Shown here one piece after another: positions 1 to 9,174 of a stretch of 64,000 bases of DNA. The DNA is taken from contig NZ_JAKKUT010000001.1 in assembly GCF_029582805.1 (NCBI RefSeq), forward strand, positions 62,001 to 126,000. Reading direction: 5' to 3'. The position numbers and the translations under genes were made by a program. The first letter of the stretch is position 1. Each line of letters starts with the position of its first letter. This DNA is from Candidatus Synechococcus calcipolaris G9. GTDB lineage: Bacteria > Cyanobacteriota > Cyanobacteriia > Thermosynechococcales > Thermosynechococcaceae. Below the pieces are notes generated by a model. That model was not told where the DNA came from. It saw nothing but the letters and a program-made list of their open reading frames with translations, and ran no database searches.

Positions 1-738
1 ACCGCCTTGGGGAGGGACATTGGCAACGGTTCCCTCAAGCATTTTGAGTAAGGCCTGCTGCACCCCTTCCCCGGAGACATCTCGGGTAATGGAGGGATTT
101 TCACTCTTGCGGGCAATTTTATCAATTTCATCAATGTAGATAATCCCCCGCTGGGCCTCTTCCACATCTAAATTAGCGGTTTGCAAGAGGCGTAGCAGAA
201 TATTTTCCACATCCTCGCCCACGTAGCCCGCTTCAGTGAGGGTGGTGGCATCGGCCACAGCAAAGGGCACATCCAGCATTTTCGCTAGGGTTTGGGCCAG
301 GAGGGTCTTGCCAGAACCGGTGGGGCCGACGAGGAGAATATTAGACTTCTGTAGCTCAACGGGATCACTGCCGCCATTGCGCTGCTCTTCTAAAAAGCTA
401 AGACGCTTGTAGTGGTTGTAGACGGCCACGGATAGCACTTTTTTAGCCTCGTGTTGGCCCACCACGTGCTCATCGAGGTATTTTTTGATTTCCCGTGGTT
501 TGGGCATCTGGGCTAGGGGCCGGGGGGTTGACCGCGATCGCGACGAGGGCCGGGCAGACTGTTCCCGTCGAGGTGGGGAGCCGCTAGTGACACTGGACAA
601 TTCCTCATCCAGAATTTCGTTGCATAGCTCAACACATTCGTCACAGATATAAACGCCGGGGCCAGCGATTAATTTTCGCACCTGTTCTTGAGATTTGCCA
701 CAAAAGGAACACTTTAGGTGGGCTTCATATTTCGGCAT
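1..738 (-). CDS. clpX: ClpX, ATPase subunit of Clp protease (3' part outside window)
   Basis: Unfoldase that recognises substrates and threads them into ClpP in the cytoplasm. The first 246 residues are present; the rest runs off the left edge (family length is about 420-450). Visible are the N-terminal zinc-binding domain with Cys10-x2-Cys13 and Cys32-x2-Cys35, a Ser/Arg-rich linker near residues 60-75, the Walker A motif GPTGSGKT and a Walker B containing IYIDEIDK. The ATG at 738 follows clpP by 13 bases, the usual clpP-clpX operon. The identification is secure. Confidence 0.97.
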   Translation of the reverse strand, partial: MPKYEAHLKCSFCGKSQEQVRKLIAGPGVYICDECVELCNEILDEELSSVTSGSPPRREQSARPSSRSRSTPRPLAQMPKPREIKKYLDEHVVGQHEAKKVLSVAVYNHYKRLSFLEEQRNGGSDPVELQKSNILLVGPTGSGKTLLAQTLAKMLDVPFAVADATTLTEAGYVGEDVENILLRLLQTANLDVEEAQRGIIYIDEIDKIARKSENPSITRDVSGEGVQQALLKMLEGTVANVPPQGG

Positions 739-751
739 AACTACCTCGGTG

Positions 752-1483
752 TTAAGCTGCGGTGCTATCCCCGTGGCTGGGGAGACTTTGACGGTTGACA
801 ACCTGATCAATTAAGCCGTAGGCTTTGGCTTCATCGGCGGACATAAAGAAATCACGCTCCGTATCCGTTTCAATTCGTTCCATGGGTTGGCCCGTGTGGG
901 ACGCTAGGAGTTGATTGAGCTTGCGCTTGTGATAAAGAATTTCCCGGGCCTGAATCTCAATGTCCACGGCCTGTCCTTGGGCACCCCCTAGGGGTTGGTG
1001 AATCATAATTCGAGAATGGGGTAGGGCCATCCGCTTGCCAGGGGTACCACCGGAGAGGAGAAAGGCCCCCATGCTGGCAGCCAGGCCAAAGCAAAGGGTA
1101 CAGACATCGGGACGAACGTGCTTCATCGTATCGTAGATGGCCATCCCGGCCGTGACTGACCCTCCAGGGGAGTTGATATACAGATAAATATCCCGCTCTG
1201 GATCCTCTGCATCGAGGAAAAGAAGCTGGGCAACAATGGAGTCGGCAACGGTATCATCAATCCCCCGACCGGAACCGCCGCTGCCCCCAAGGAAAATAAT
1301 CCGCTCTCGCAACAGCCGCGAATAAATGTCAAAGGCTCGCTCTCCCCGACCCGATTGTTCTACCACCATGGGGACAATATTGGCTTGGCTATTAGCCTGA
1401 ATCTGGGGATACCCATTGGGGATCACCACAGATGGGCCAGTAAGGGATGAGCTAAGGGGATGAAAGTAACGGGATTCCAGCAT
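752..1483 (-). CDS. clpP: ClpP, Clp protease proteolytic subunit
   Basis: Serine protease that forms the tetradecameric chamber served by ClpX. The Ser-His catalytic pair is visible in GLAASMGAF and HSRIMIHQP, with the expected [10 protein letters not shown] strand before it. The frame is open back to a TTG at 1504; I prefer the ATG at 1483, and a later in-frame ATG at 1369 (MVVEQSGRG) would give a length nearer the family norm of about 200. A Gly/Ser-rich stretch (GGSGGSGRG) sits just after RIIFL, where most ClpP proteins have a short turn. Linkage to clpX suggests the cyanobacterial ClpP2 type. Confidence 0.95.
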   Translation of the reverse strand: MLESRYFHPLSSSLTGPSVVIPNGYPQIQANSQANIVPMVVEQSGRGERAFDIYSRLLRERIIFLGGSGGSGRGIDDTVADSIVAQLLFLDAEDPERDIYLYINSPGGSVTAGMAIYDTMKHVRPDVCTLCFGLAASMGAFLLSGGTPGKRMALPHSRIMIHQPLGGAQGQAVDIEIQAREILYHKRKLNQLLASHTGQPMERIETDTERDFFMSADEAKAYGLIDQVVNRQSLPSHGDSTAA

Positions 1484-1569
1484 AGACACGCTAATGGTAA
1501 TCAACCTCTTGAAGGGATGCCTCTGTTAGACCGTTGCCGTGACAGAGGAGCTAAGTCCATTATGCCTAA

Positions 1570-3147
1570 CTATTCCCCAGAAGGGCCAGGGTTGGCTTTT
1601 TTTGAACTACGTTTTTTCTTGGGTTCGTTGGCGATCGCCGTGACGGATTCCTCTGCGGTGTCCGGGGATGGCTCCTGGAGATCGTCCTCAATGGTGGTCG
1701 CAGTCGTGTCAATGACCTCTGTAATGGGGTCTGATCCCTGGGCAATGTCTGGGGATTGACTGGCCTCTGACCCGTCGTTTTCGCTTTCTTCGTCGTCTTC
1801 TGGTTCGTCGTTAATTTCTAGATGATTTTTTTCAATTAGCCAGTCCACCACAGCCCGTTTGCGAAGCTCATCTGCCATGATGCCATGAACCCGTTCCCGG
1901 CTGGCGGACTTCTTGCCGAGGGCTTTTAGGACGAGTTCCACCTGTTCCTCTACCTCTTTGGGATCCGGTTCGATGGACTCTTGATGGGCGATCTCCTCTA
2001 AAAGAAGGTCTTTCTGCACGGCTTCCACCGAGACACCCCGTAAACCCTGCTCCAAGTTTTTCTGCATATCTGTCGATAGGGACTTAGGCATTTTCATGCC
2101 CTGCTCCTCTAGCCGATTCAGTAATTGCTGGATACGCCGTTGGGTTTCTTCTTTAATAAGGACTTCGGGAACCTCGAAGTCGATACCTTCCAATAATTTA
2201 CTGAGGATGGCCGATTCCTTTGCCTGACGATTTTCATCCTCTACGGCTTTCTGGGTTCGTTCCTCCAGAACTTCCCGCAACTCCTCTAGGGTGTCGAACT
2301 CACTACAGTCTTGGGCGAAGGCATCATCTAGGGGAGGGAGTTCCCGCTCCTTAATCTCATTGAGGATAATGGTAAATGTAGCCGTACTATTGGCGAACGC
2401 TTCTTCCTGATAGTCTTCGGGAAAAGTGACATCCACCTCTATGGTTTCCCCCACGGTCATGCCCACAATGGCCGCCTGAAAATCCGGTAGAAAATTTGTT
2501 TCACTTAGGTCGATTTGAACATCCTCCCCCTGGGCATCCTCCAGTACCTCGCCGGTTTCCTTATCCACGGCGGAAAAGTCCACTAAAACAATGTCCTCCC
2601 CTTGGGCAGGGCGATCGCCCTCGATGGGAATCAGGGTGGCTCGTTCTTTTTGTTGGTTTAGGAGGATCTGATCCACGTCGGTGGGATCATAGGTTTTGGA
2701 GCGGTAACCAATGGTTAATTCGGTGTATTGCTCTGGTGTGATGGCAATTTCGGGTAGGACATCAACGGCAATCTTGACGTGGAACACTTGCCCCGGTTCA
2801 AAGGTTTCCATCAGGACATCAAAGTCTGAGGTTAGGGATACATTGCCCAGGAAAGATACTTTCTCTTGGGCGATCGCCGCTTTAATATGAGTTTCGAGTA
2901 GCTCTTCGAGGGCTGCATACTTGATGCGTTCGGGGCCAATTTGCTGAATCAAAATTTTGCGGGGGACTTTACCCTTGCGAAATCCTGGAATGGCTGCTTT
3001 GCGAAGAAAGTTGTTCAAAACTCGATCGTAGGTGCTTTGGGAAACATTTCCAGGAATTTCAATGTCTAATCCCACTCGACTGGCGGGTAATTTTTCCTGG
3101 GTAACTTTTAATACTGATGCCTCGGTCAAAATAATCCCTCTTCGCAA
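1570..3147 (-). CDS. tig: Trigger factor, ribosome-associated chaperone and prolyl isomerase
   Basis: Binds nascent chains at the ribosome exit. It shows the N-terminal ribosome-binding domain (GFRKGKVPRKIL), a central FKBP-type PPIase domain beginning near GEDIVLVDFSAVD, and a helical C-terminal chaperone domain. The last ~75 residues are acidic and low-complexity and end in a lysine-rich patch, so the protein is somewhat longer (525 aa) than usual. The start is uncertain: there is no ATG near the conserved N terminus, only TTG at 3147 and TTG at 3129. The latter has AGAGGG upstream at good spacing and would give a protein six residues shorter. The gene lies upstream of clpP-clpX in the same direction, a common cyanobacterial order. 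Confidence 0.95.
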   Translation of the reverse strand: MRRGIILTEASVLKVTQEKLPASRVGLDIEIPGNVSQSTYDRVLNNFLRKAAIPGFRKGKVPRKILIQQIGPERIKYAALEELLETHIKAAIAQEKVSFLGNVSLTSDFDVLMETFEPGQVFHVKIAVDVLPEIAITPEQYTELTIGYRSKTYDPTDVDQILLNQQKERATLIPIEGDRPAQGEDIVLVDFSAVDKETGEVLEDAQGEDVQIDLSETNFLPDFQAAIVGMTVGETIEVDVTFPEDYQEEAFANSTATFTIILNEIKERELPPLDDAFAQDCSEFDTLEELREVLEERTQKAVEDENRQAKESAILSKLLEGIDFEVPEVLIKEETQRRIQQLLNRLEEQGMKMPKSLSTDMQKNLEQGLRGVSVEAVQKDLLLEEIAHQESIEPDPKEVEEQVELVLKALGKKSASRERVHGIMADELRKRAVVDWLIEKNHLEINDEPEDDEESENDGSEASQSPDIAQGSDPITEVIDTTATTIEDDLQEPSPDTAEESVTAIANEPKKKRSSKKANPGPSGE

Positions 3148-3229
3148 ATATATAGATACAGCAGCGGTGGAGCAATGCCTAAACAGCCCTATCCGATCTT
3201 ACGCGATCCCTAGGGCATTATTTCCATGC

Positions 3230-4135
3230 CTAAAGGATCCAGCCTAAACCAAAAAGGAGGCCACTGACAAAGTGTAGATTGGCCGCCACAAATTTAGAGG
3301 TTTTGATCTGATCCGGTTGATCATGGAATTGTTGCATTTGCCGGATCAATTGCACCCCCCAGGGCAGGGCCACCAAACTGAGGAGCGAAAGGGGTGGAAA
3401 GACTTGGAGACCCACACCAATGAGAATGGTGATAAAGACGATGGCGATCGCCCCCTGAACCAAACGGCTACTGGTCTGAGTGCCAAGGCGGGCCACTGGA
3501 GACCGTTTACCGGCGGCGAGATCATCTTCAATCTGATGGAAATGGGAGCAAAACAAAATTAATGTGGTGGTGAGGCCCAGAATCGTGCCCACGGGCCAAA
3601 TGAGGGGAGACCAGGCCTGGGTTTGACTGTAGTAGGCTGCGGCAATGGCGAGGGGACCAAAGGCAAAAAAACACAGGGGTTCCCCCAGTCCCAAATACCC
3701 CAGTCGAAAGGGAGGGCCTTGGTAGATATAGCCGAGAAAACAACAGAGGGCGACTAAACTAGGAACCGTGACATCGTGCTGGAGGTAAGCGATCGCCCCG
3801 ATGCCCACACCCCCTAGGGACAGGCAGAGATAGCTCAACCAAAGGATCAGGGATTTTTTGCCCGTGAGATTGACCACGGAATGGTACTTGTGGCGATCAA
3901 TACCGGTGTCAGCATCAAAGACATCATTACTTAGGTTTAGCCAGGCTAAAATCAGCACCGCTGCGGCCAAAAATAGGAAAAATCGCCCCAGGTAGAGGTC
4001 TCCAGATTCGGCCCAACCTAGGGCACTCCCTAGCCAAATCGGCATAATGGCCACACTATAAATGGGAAGCTTAAGGGCTGCCCACCAGAGCTTTTCCGAG
4101 CTTACTGCCACAGAATCAGGCATGACATCAGACAT
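3230..4135 (-). CDS. menA: MenA, 1,4-dihydroxy-2-naphthoate phytyl/prenyltransferase
   Basis: UbiA-superfamily membrane enzyme that prenylates DHNA on the way to phylloquinone, the photosystem I quinone. The protein has about eight hydrophobic segments and the polyprenyl-diphosphate motif NDVFDADTGID near residue 90, with a second Asp-containing loop around HFHQIEDDLAAGKRS. Length (301 aa) fits the family. ATG at 4135; a second ATG four codons later is also possible. The upstream neighbour folD is divergent, so the 3'-side space 4136-4244 carries both promoters. Other UbiA enzymes are possible, but the overall sequence reads as cyanobacterial MenA. Confidence 0.9.
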   Translation of the reverse strand: MSDVMPDSVAVSSEKLWWAALKLPIYSVAIMPIWLGSALGWAESGDLYLGRFFLFLAAAVLILAWLNLSNDVFDADTGIDRHKYHSVVNLTGKKSLILWLSYLCLSLGGVGIGAIAYLQHDVTVPSLVALCCFLGYIYQGPPFRLGYLGLGEPLCFFAFGPLAIAAAYYSQTQAWSPLIWPVGTILGLTTTLILFCSHFHQIEDDLAAGKRSPVARLGTQTSSRLVQGAIAIVFITILIGVGLQVFPPLSLLSLVALPWGVQLIRQMQQFHDQPDQIKTSKFVAANLHFVSGLLFGLGWIL

Positions 4136-4244
4136 TACAATCTCTGAATTTTTTCCCTAGGGTTTGACGGACAAGGTAAGATCAACCATAGCACCCAGCC
4201 GAATTATGCACCCTCACCGATCCTCGACCGCCCTTACCCCACCT

Positions 4245-5129
4245 ATGTCCGGCACAATTTTGAATGGCAAGGCCGTAGCCCAGACCCTAGAGGTTGAACT
4301 GGCCCAACAGGTTGCCAGTCTCCGGGCCCAAACCGGAAAATCTCCGGGTCTGGCGGTTATTCGGGTGGGGGACGACCCCGCCAGTGCGGTCTATGTTCGC
4401 GCCAAGGAGCAGGCCTGTGGGCGGGTGGGGATTCAATCCTTTGGTTGCCACTTGCCCAAGGATACCAGCGCGGCGGATCTGGTGACTAAAATTGATGCCC
4501 TAAACCAAGATGAACAGGTCCATGGCATCCTATTGCAACTGCCCCTGCCCCCTCAGCTAGACGAGCGGGCCCTACTCTACCGCATTGATCCCAACAAAGA
4601 TGTGGATGGCCTCCACCCGGAAAATTTAGGGCGATTATTGCGGGGTGAACCGGGATTACAAAGTTGTACCCCTAGGGGGGTGATGGAGTTACTAACGGCC
4701 TACGATATTCCTTTGGCAGGGCGATCGGCGGTGGTGATTGGTCGCAGTATTTTGGTGGGCAAGCCCCTAGGGTTGATGCTCTTGGCAGCAAATGCCACAG
4801 TAACCATTGCCCATTCCCGTAGTCAAAATCTAGGGGCGATCGCCGCCCAAGCGGATGTGTTGATTGCCGCCGTTGGCCGACCCAAATTAATCACCGCTGA
4901 TATGGTCAAACCCCAAGCCGTGGTCGTGGATGTTGGCATCAATCGCTACCCCCGCCCCGACGGTAAAACCAGCTTAGTGGGCGATGTGGATTTTGAGGCG
5001 GTGGCCCCGGTGGCCAGCCATATTACCCCCGTTCCTGGGGGAGTAGGGCCGATGACGGTGGCCATGTTGCTGCACAATACAGTATGGAGCTTCCGTTATC
5101 ACGAAGGGTTATTGGAGACGGGAAAGTAA
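4245..5129 (+). CDS. folD: FolD, methylenetetrahydrofolate dehydrogenase/cyclohydrolase
   Basis: Bifunctional one-carbon enzyme interconverting 5,10-methylene-THF and 10-formyl-THF. Family motifs are present: [14 protein letters not shown] with the catalytic Lys, [19 protein letters not shown], the NADP-binding [13 protein letters not shown], and the C-terminal [14 protein letters not shown]. The frame is open upstream to TTG 4164 and also has ATG 4206. The ATG at 4245 (MSGTILNGK) gives 294 residues, matching the usual length. crtE follows 58 bases downstream. Confidence 0.95.
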   Translation: MSGTILNGKAVAQTLEVELAQQVASLRAQTGKSPGLAVIRVGDDPASAVYVRAKEQACGRVGIQSFGCHLPKDTSAADLVTKIDALNQDEQVHGILLQLPLPPQLDERALLYRIDPNKDVDGLHPENLGRLLRGEPGLQSCTPRGVMELLTAYDIPLAGRSAVVIGRSILVGKPLGLMLLAANATVTIAHSRSQNLGAIAAQADVLIAAVGRPKLITADMVKPQAVVVDVGINRYPRPDGKTSLVGDVDFEAVAPVASHITPVPGGVGPMTVAMLLHNTVWSFRYHEGLLETGK

Positions 5130-5187
5130 TTAATGTGTTTCCAGTGCCTAAGTTTAGACACTTGACTGCCACGATGAGGAGAATCCT

Positions 5188-6117
5188 ATGATTTCAGCCC
5201 AAAGCCCTCAAGTCCAAGCTAAGCCCGGCCCCGATTTTAATCTGCGGGGTTACTTGGAGGAGCGGCGAACTTTAGTAGAAGCAGCCCTTGAGCAGTCAAT
5301 CCCTGTGACCTATCCGGAAAAAATCTATGATGCCATGCGCTATTCCCTCATGGCTGGGGGGAAACGACTACGGCCCATTCTTTGCCTAGCCACCTGTGAA
5401 CTCCTCGGCGGCACGATCGCCATGGCCATGCCCACCGCCTGCGCCTTAGAAATGATTCACACTATGTCCCTCATCCATGATGACTTACCCGCCATGGACA
5501 ATGATGACTATCGCCGGGGCAAGCTAACCAATCATAAAGTTTACGGCGAAGACATTGCCATCTTAGCGGGGGATGGTCTACTAGCCTATGCCTTTGAGTA
5601 TGTGGTTGAAAAGACGGAAAACGTGGCCCCAGAGCAATTGTTAAAGGTTGTGGCTCGGTTAGGCCATGCGGTGGCGGCGACGGGGTTAGTGGGGGGACAG
5701 GTGGTGGATCTGGAGTGCGAGGGCCTGAGTAATATTGGTGTCGAAACCCTCCACTTTATCCATTCCCATAAAACGGGGGCCCTCTTAGAGGCCTCGGTGC
5801 TATCCGGTGGCTTGCTGACGGGGGCTGATAAGGAAACCCTGCAACGGCTATCTCGCTATGCCGCTAACATTGGCTTGGCCTTCCAAATTGTGGATGATAT
5901 TTTAGATGTCACTTCGACCCGTGATGTCCTCGGCAAAACCGCTGGCAAGGATTTACAGGCCCAGAAGATTACCTATCCAAGTCTTTGGGGCATTGAAAAA
6001 TCTCGCCAAGAAGCCCAAGGGTTGGTGGATGCGGCGAAGGACGAATTGGCCTGCTATGGCGAACGGGCTATTCCCCTCCAGGCGATCGCCGGTTATATTA
6101 CGGCCCGTACCCACTAG
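5188..6117 (+). CDS. crtE: Geranylgeranyl diphosphate synthase
   Basis: Makes the C20 precursor for carotenoids, phytol and quinone side chains. Both aspartate-rich motifs are visible: DDLPAMDND (first, DDxxxxD type) and DDILD (second), along with GGKRLRP for diphosphate binding. ATG at 5188 is preceded by GAGGAGA at good spacing. Length 309 aa fits. Several HIP1-type sites occur in the gene. It lies between folD and the DUF212 gene, all co-oriented. Confidence 0.95.
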   Translation: MISAQSPQVQAKPGPDFNLRGYLEERRTLVEAALEQSIPVTYPEKIYDAMRYSLMAGGKRLRPILCLATCELLGGTIAMAMPTACALEMIHTMSLIHDDLPAMDNDDYRRGKLTNHKVYGEDIAILAGDGLLAYAFEYVVEKTENVAPEQLLKVVARLGHAVAATGLVGGQVVDLECEGLSNIGVETLHFIHSHKTGALLEASVLSGGLLTGADKETLQRLSRYAANIGLAFQIVDDILDVTSTRDVLGKTAGKDLQAQKITYPSLWGIEKSRQEAQGLVDAAKDELACYGERAIPLQAIAGYITARTH

Positions 6118-6156
6118 GGGTTAGGATGGGCAGCAGGGTCTACGGCCACAATAATC

Positions 6157-6612
6157 ATGAATGGTATGGCTGAACTTCTCTCGAATCAAGTCCTATGGGT
6201 TGCCCTGGCCGCCAGTGCGATCGCCCAAATTCTCAAGCTCGTGATTGATATCGCCAAACACCGCAAGTTAAATTTTCGGGTGTTGGTGGAAACCGGCGGG
6301 ATGCCCAGTTCCCACTCCGCCCTTGTTGCGGCCCTAGCCACGGGAGTGGGTCAGACGAAGGGCTGGAATAGTATTGAATTTGCCATTGCCCTGGTTTTTG
6401 CCTTTATTGTTATGTACGATGCCGCTGGGGTGCGCCAGGCGGCGGGGAAACAGGCGCGCATCCTTAATCAAATTGTCGAAGAATTTTTCCAAGAAGGTCA
6501 CGAATTGGCAGAGTCTCGTCTCAAGGAACTCCTTGGCCATACGCCCATTCAGGTCATTGCTGGCTCTGCCCTGGGGGTTGCCATTTCTTGGTTCACCTTT
6601 TCGCCGGTATAG
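6157..6612 (+). CDS. Divergent PAP2 (DUF212) family membrane protein
   Basis: Small membrane protein of 151 aa with about four hydrophobic segments. It carries GGMPSSHSALVAALATGVG, the SxxxHSA core related to the PAP2 phosphatase motif, and YDAAGVRQAAGKQARILN, typical of the DUF212 family. The enzymatic role of this family is not firmly established. Placement 40 bases after crtE suggests cotranscription and perhaps a role in prenyl diphosphate metabolism, which is an inference. ATG at 6166 is an alternative start. Confidence 0.85.
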   Translation: MNGMAELLSNQVLWVALAASAIAQILKLVIDIAKHRKLNFRVLVETGGMPSSHSALVAALATGVGQTKGWNSIEFAIALVFAFIVMYDAAGVRQAAGKQARILNQIVEEFFQEGHELAESRLKELLGHTPIQVIAGSALGVAISWFTFSPV

Positions 6613-6626
6613 AGTTGTTTGCGCCT

Positions 6627-7478
6627 ATGCAGAGTCAACGCTTAATTCTTCAAACCTTTATCCTGCCAACGGTCTATCGATTGCTGCTGATGGGAGCGGT
6701 TGCCATGGGTGTGTCGCTGCCCCACCGGGCGATCGCCAGCCTTTCCCCAGCGATCGCCGAGCAGATTCTCGAAAAAGCCGCCAGCCAATTTGGGGCAGAC
6801 CCCGACCAACTGGACATCCTGGAAGCCGTCCCCCAGATATGGTCCGATGGATGCCTGGGGCTGGGGGGACTCCGCCTAGACTGCGCCGAACGCCTGACCC
6901 CCGGTTGGCAAGTCGTTGTCACAAATCCGGCAGCCTTTTACGCGCCCCGCTGGGTTTATCGCACCAATCAGTCCGGCAGCTTAATTCTCTGGGATGCGGC
7001 AGGCAGTCAAATGATTGCCACCCTGATTCAACCACCGGCCCGCCTCAGGGATGAAGACTTGCCTCCCCCTCTGCCGGAAAGGGCAATTTTTCGGCTGGTT
7101 AGTTACAACCACGAAGGGCAAAATCCCCAGGGAACGATTCTCTATCACGACGGCCAAATTATTCAAACCACCTGGTCAAGTCGGGGGGAACCCATCGAGC
7201 GATCGCTACGGCAATTGAGTCCTAGCCAAGTGGAGCAGTTTCAGGAGTTTTTACGGGAGCGGCGTTTTGCCCGTTTCGATGGCTATGATTTTTGGCCCAC
7301 CGACCTAGATGAAAACCCAGATCAACCAGACAACATTGCATCCTACCGGATGATTTTCCTCTCTAGTCCTGAGGTCACCGTGCGCTTTGCTGATCGGGAT
7401 GAGCATCGCCTAGCGGCGGATATCTCTACAATCTTGATGACCTGGAATCGCTTGGTTGAGCGGGGACGCTTCCCTTGA
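6627..7478 (+). CDS. Exported hypothetical protein
   Basis: About 284 residues. A hydrophobic segment (about residues 10-35 of the open frame) ending near HRAIAS looks like a signal peptide, so the protein is probably periplasmic or membrane-anchored. The mature part has no motif I recognise; Trp/Tyr-rich strands (ILWDAAGSQMIATLIQ) suggest a beta-rich fold. The frame is open from 6588, overlapping the upstream gene, but the ATG at 6627 lies just after the DUF212 stop and precedes the signal-like sequence. It probably belongs to the crtE transcription unit. Confidence 0.7.
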   Translation: MQSQRLILQTFILPTVYRLLLMGAVAMGVSLPHRAIASLSPAIAEQILEKAASQFGADPDQLDILEAVPQIWSDGCLGLGGLRLDCAERLTPGWQVVVTNPAAFYAPRWVYRTNQSGSLILWDAAGSQMIATLIQPPARLRDEDLPPPLPERAIFRLVSYNHEGQNPQGTILYHDGQIIQTTWSSRGEPIERSLRQLSPSQVEQFQEFLRERRFARFDGYDFWPTDLDENPDQPDNIASYRMIFLSSPEVTVRFADRDEHRLAADISTILMTWNRLVERGRFP

Positions 7479-7507
7479 ATTGATTCCTTAAATGGGCTTA
7501 AACATTG

Positions 7508-7522
7508 ATTACAAAATGTAAT
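7508..7522. promoter_or_regulatory. Perfect short palindrome, possible operator
   Basis: ATTACA-AAA-TGTAAT is a perfect 6-bp inverted repeat with a 3-base spacer, in the AT-rich region upstream of the pentapeptide-repeat gene. A related half site, ATTACATTTGTGA, follows at about 7539. The spacing is like a dimeric repressor operator, but no cognate regulator can be named. Confidence 0.4.
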
Positions 7523-7546
7523 GTTTTATGTATACTCCATTACATT

Positions 7547-7562
7547 TGTGACTCAGATCACG
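7547..7562 (+). promoter_or_regulatory. CRP-family (SyCRP1-like) binding site
   Basis: TGTGA-CTCAGA-TCACG matches the CRP consensus TGTGA-N6-TCACA at nine of ten positions. It lies 58 bases upstream of the pentapeptide-repeat start codon. TATGAT at 7564-7569 directly after it could be a -10 element, in which case bound protein would overlap the promoter and might repress. A later start site would make it activating. Confidence 0.6.
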
Positions 7563-7619
7563 GTATGATCAATCTAATCGGGTAGGAATAGCTACCCAAC
7601 GATTTATGGTAGGTTTTTC

Positions 7620-8033
7620 ATGGTCAGTTATTCCACTCGTCCATCTGACAATCAAAATAAAAACGAGTTTCTGAATCGCTATGCCCCCTGGGTATACAGT
7701 CAAAAACAAGCTAGTGAAATGATGGATGAATATACTGCTGGCCGTCGCGATTTTCGCCACATGAATTTGCAGGGGGTAACCCTCACCGACGTGGATTTAG
7801 CCGGGGTAGATTTAAGTGGTGCTGACCTGAGTAATGCCACCCTCACCGATGTCAATCTCACCGATGCCAAGTTAATTGAAACAACCTTGAGCAATGCGGA
7901 ATTAACCAATGTGCAGTTTCGTCAAGCCAACTTGAGTCGGGCAAATCTGCGGGGGGCTACCCTCACCCATAGCTCCTTGGCAACGGCAAACCTGCGGGGG
8001 ACGGTGTTACCCAATGGCCGGATGGGTCGGTAG
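7620..8033 (+). CDS. Pentapeptide-repeat protein
   Basis: 137 aa. After a ~45-residue N-terminal region, tandem A(D/N)LxX pentapeptides run to near the C terminus (VDLAGVDLSGADLSNATLTD and further copies), which fold as a right-handed quadrilateral beta helix. There is no signal peptide, so it is probably cytosolic. Such proteins are abundant in cyanobacteria and mostly of unknown function. The ATG at 7620 is the first in frame. The CRP-like site upstream suggests cAMP-responsive control. Confidence 0.85.
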   Translation: MVSYSTRPSDNQNKNEFLNRYAPWVYSQKQASEMMDEYTAGRRDFRHMNLQGVTLTDVDLAGVDLSGADLSNATLTDVNLTDAKLIETTLSNAELTNVQFRQANLSRANLRGATLTHSSLATANLRGTVLPNGRMGR

Positions 8034-8060
8034 TCAGGTCAGTAAATTATAACGCCCCAA

Positions 8061-8855
8061 TCACAACGCCCCTAAGTAGGCTTCAATCACCGCTGGGTTC
8101 TGTTGTACGGTAGCGGGATCCCCTACGGTAATAAGTTCACCAAAATCCAACACCGCAATGCGATCGCACAGGCCCATGACCAAGGGAACATGGTGCTCAA
8201 TTAAAACAATGGTGAGGTCAAATTCCCGTTGCAATCGCCGGATCAGGTTAGAAAGTTCTTTTTTCTCATTGGGATTCATACCCGCAGCAGGTTCATCTAA
8301 CAGTAAAACCTGGGGTTCAAGGGCAAGGGCCCGGGCCAGTTCTAGGCGGCGTTGATCGCCATAGGCAAGGGTTCCCGCCAAGCTATTGGGGCGATCGCCC
8401 AGGCCAACCCAATCCAGGAGACTCTGAATTTTAACCTGGCTATGATATTCGGCCACCCGCACCGGCTTTAACTGCCATAAATTGGCCCAAAAGCCACCGG
8501 GAAGATGTAAATGCTGCCCTAAAAGGACATTCTGCCAAACCGTTAAGTCCTGGAAAAGGCGAATATTTTGAAACGTACGGGCCACCCCCACCGCCGCAAT
8601 CTGGTGGGGAGCTAATCCCGTTAATAGGCGATCGCTGAGATAAATGTTTCCCTGACTAACGGGAATTAGGCCTGTGATCAGATTAAACGCCGTCGTCTTA
8701 CCGGCTCCATTGGGGCCAATGAGGCCAAAAATTTCTCCCCGTTGCACCTGAAACGAGACTTGATTCACGGCCCGTAACCCCCCAAAATTGCGACAGAGAT
8801 TTTCGACCCGGAGCAGGGGAGACGGATAGATGTTAGGGGGGTGGGAAGGCAACAT
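8061..8855 (-). CDS. ABC transporter ATPase, LivG-type (amino-acid uptake)
   Basis: Nucleotide-binding subunit of the branched-chain/neutral amino-acid class (LivG; NatA in cyanobacteria). It has Walker [10 protein letters not shown]-loop TFQNIRLF, signature-region [15 protein letters not shown], Walker [14 protein letters not shown] and the switch His in LIEHH. The GMNPNEK and C-terminal VIEAYLG features are characteristic of LivG. No permease or binding-protein genes are adjacent, consistent with the scattered Nat genes of cyanobacteria. UrtD is a possible alternative. Confidence 0.85.
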   Translation of the reverse strand: MLPSHPPNIYPSPLLRVENLCRNFGGLRAVNQVSFQVQRGEIFGLIGPNGAGKTTAFNLITGLIPVSQGNIYLSDRLLTGLAPHQIAAVGVARTFQNIRLFQDLTVWQNVLLGQHLHLPGGFWANLWQLKPVRVAEYHSQVKIQSLLDWVGLGDRPNSLAGTLAYGDQRRLELARALALEPQVLLLDEPAAGMNPNEKKELSNLIRRLQREFDLTIVLIEHHVPLVMGLCDRIAVLDFGELITVGDPATVQQNPAVIEAYLGAL

Positions 8856-9174
8856 TAATTCACGCTAGAGGACGATCGTTTTGAACGATAGCTCATAAGC
8901 TTACACTTGATAGATATTGCAGATGAAGATGTGATTAGGACACTTCCAAATGGGAGTCCCTTGGTTCACAGGCTTCTCAGAGGCAAAATGTCCTAACACT
9001 CTACTCACTTGCAATAGTTTATACATAAATTGGGCAGACTCGACTTAACTTATCTGAGCAGTAGCCAAGGGGGTACTCGCCATAAAGTGTACAATGTTAT
9101 AAGACTAAGTTTAGGGTTGGCACTTAGAATTCACTCTTTTAAGATATAAAATTTGTGGCAAGATTAACACCTGT
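8856..9174. other. Gene-free spacer with a MITE and an AT-rich promoter region
   Basis: Contains a small perfect hairpin (ATCGTT-TTG-AACGAT, 8875-8889), the 98-bp MITE described separately, and then AT-rich sequence before the AlbA_2 gene. No coding region is seen. Confidence 0.6.
8915..9016. mobile_element. 98-bp MITE, copy 1, with TA target duplication
   Basis: The 98-bp unit 8917-9014 is identical to 33883-33980. Its ends are imperfect inverted repeats of about 26 bp (TTGCA... and its complement ...TGCAA at the tips, AGGACA/TGTCCT at the inner edge). Each copy is flanked by TA on both sides (8915-8916 and 9015-9016), as expected for IS630/Tc1-type transposition. It is too short to code, so it must be mobilised in trans. 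No transposase lies in this window. Confidence 0.8.

Noticed and set aside
1460-1759. 99-codon plus-strand frame over the clpP/tig junction
   Set aside because: It overlaps the conserved 3' end of tig and clpP's 5' region and has no features of its own.
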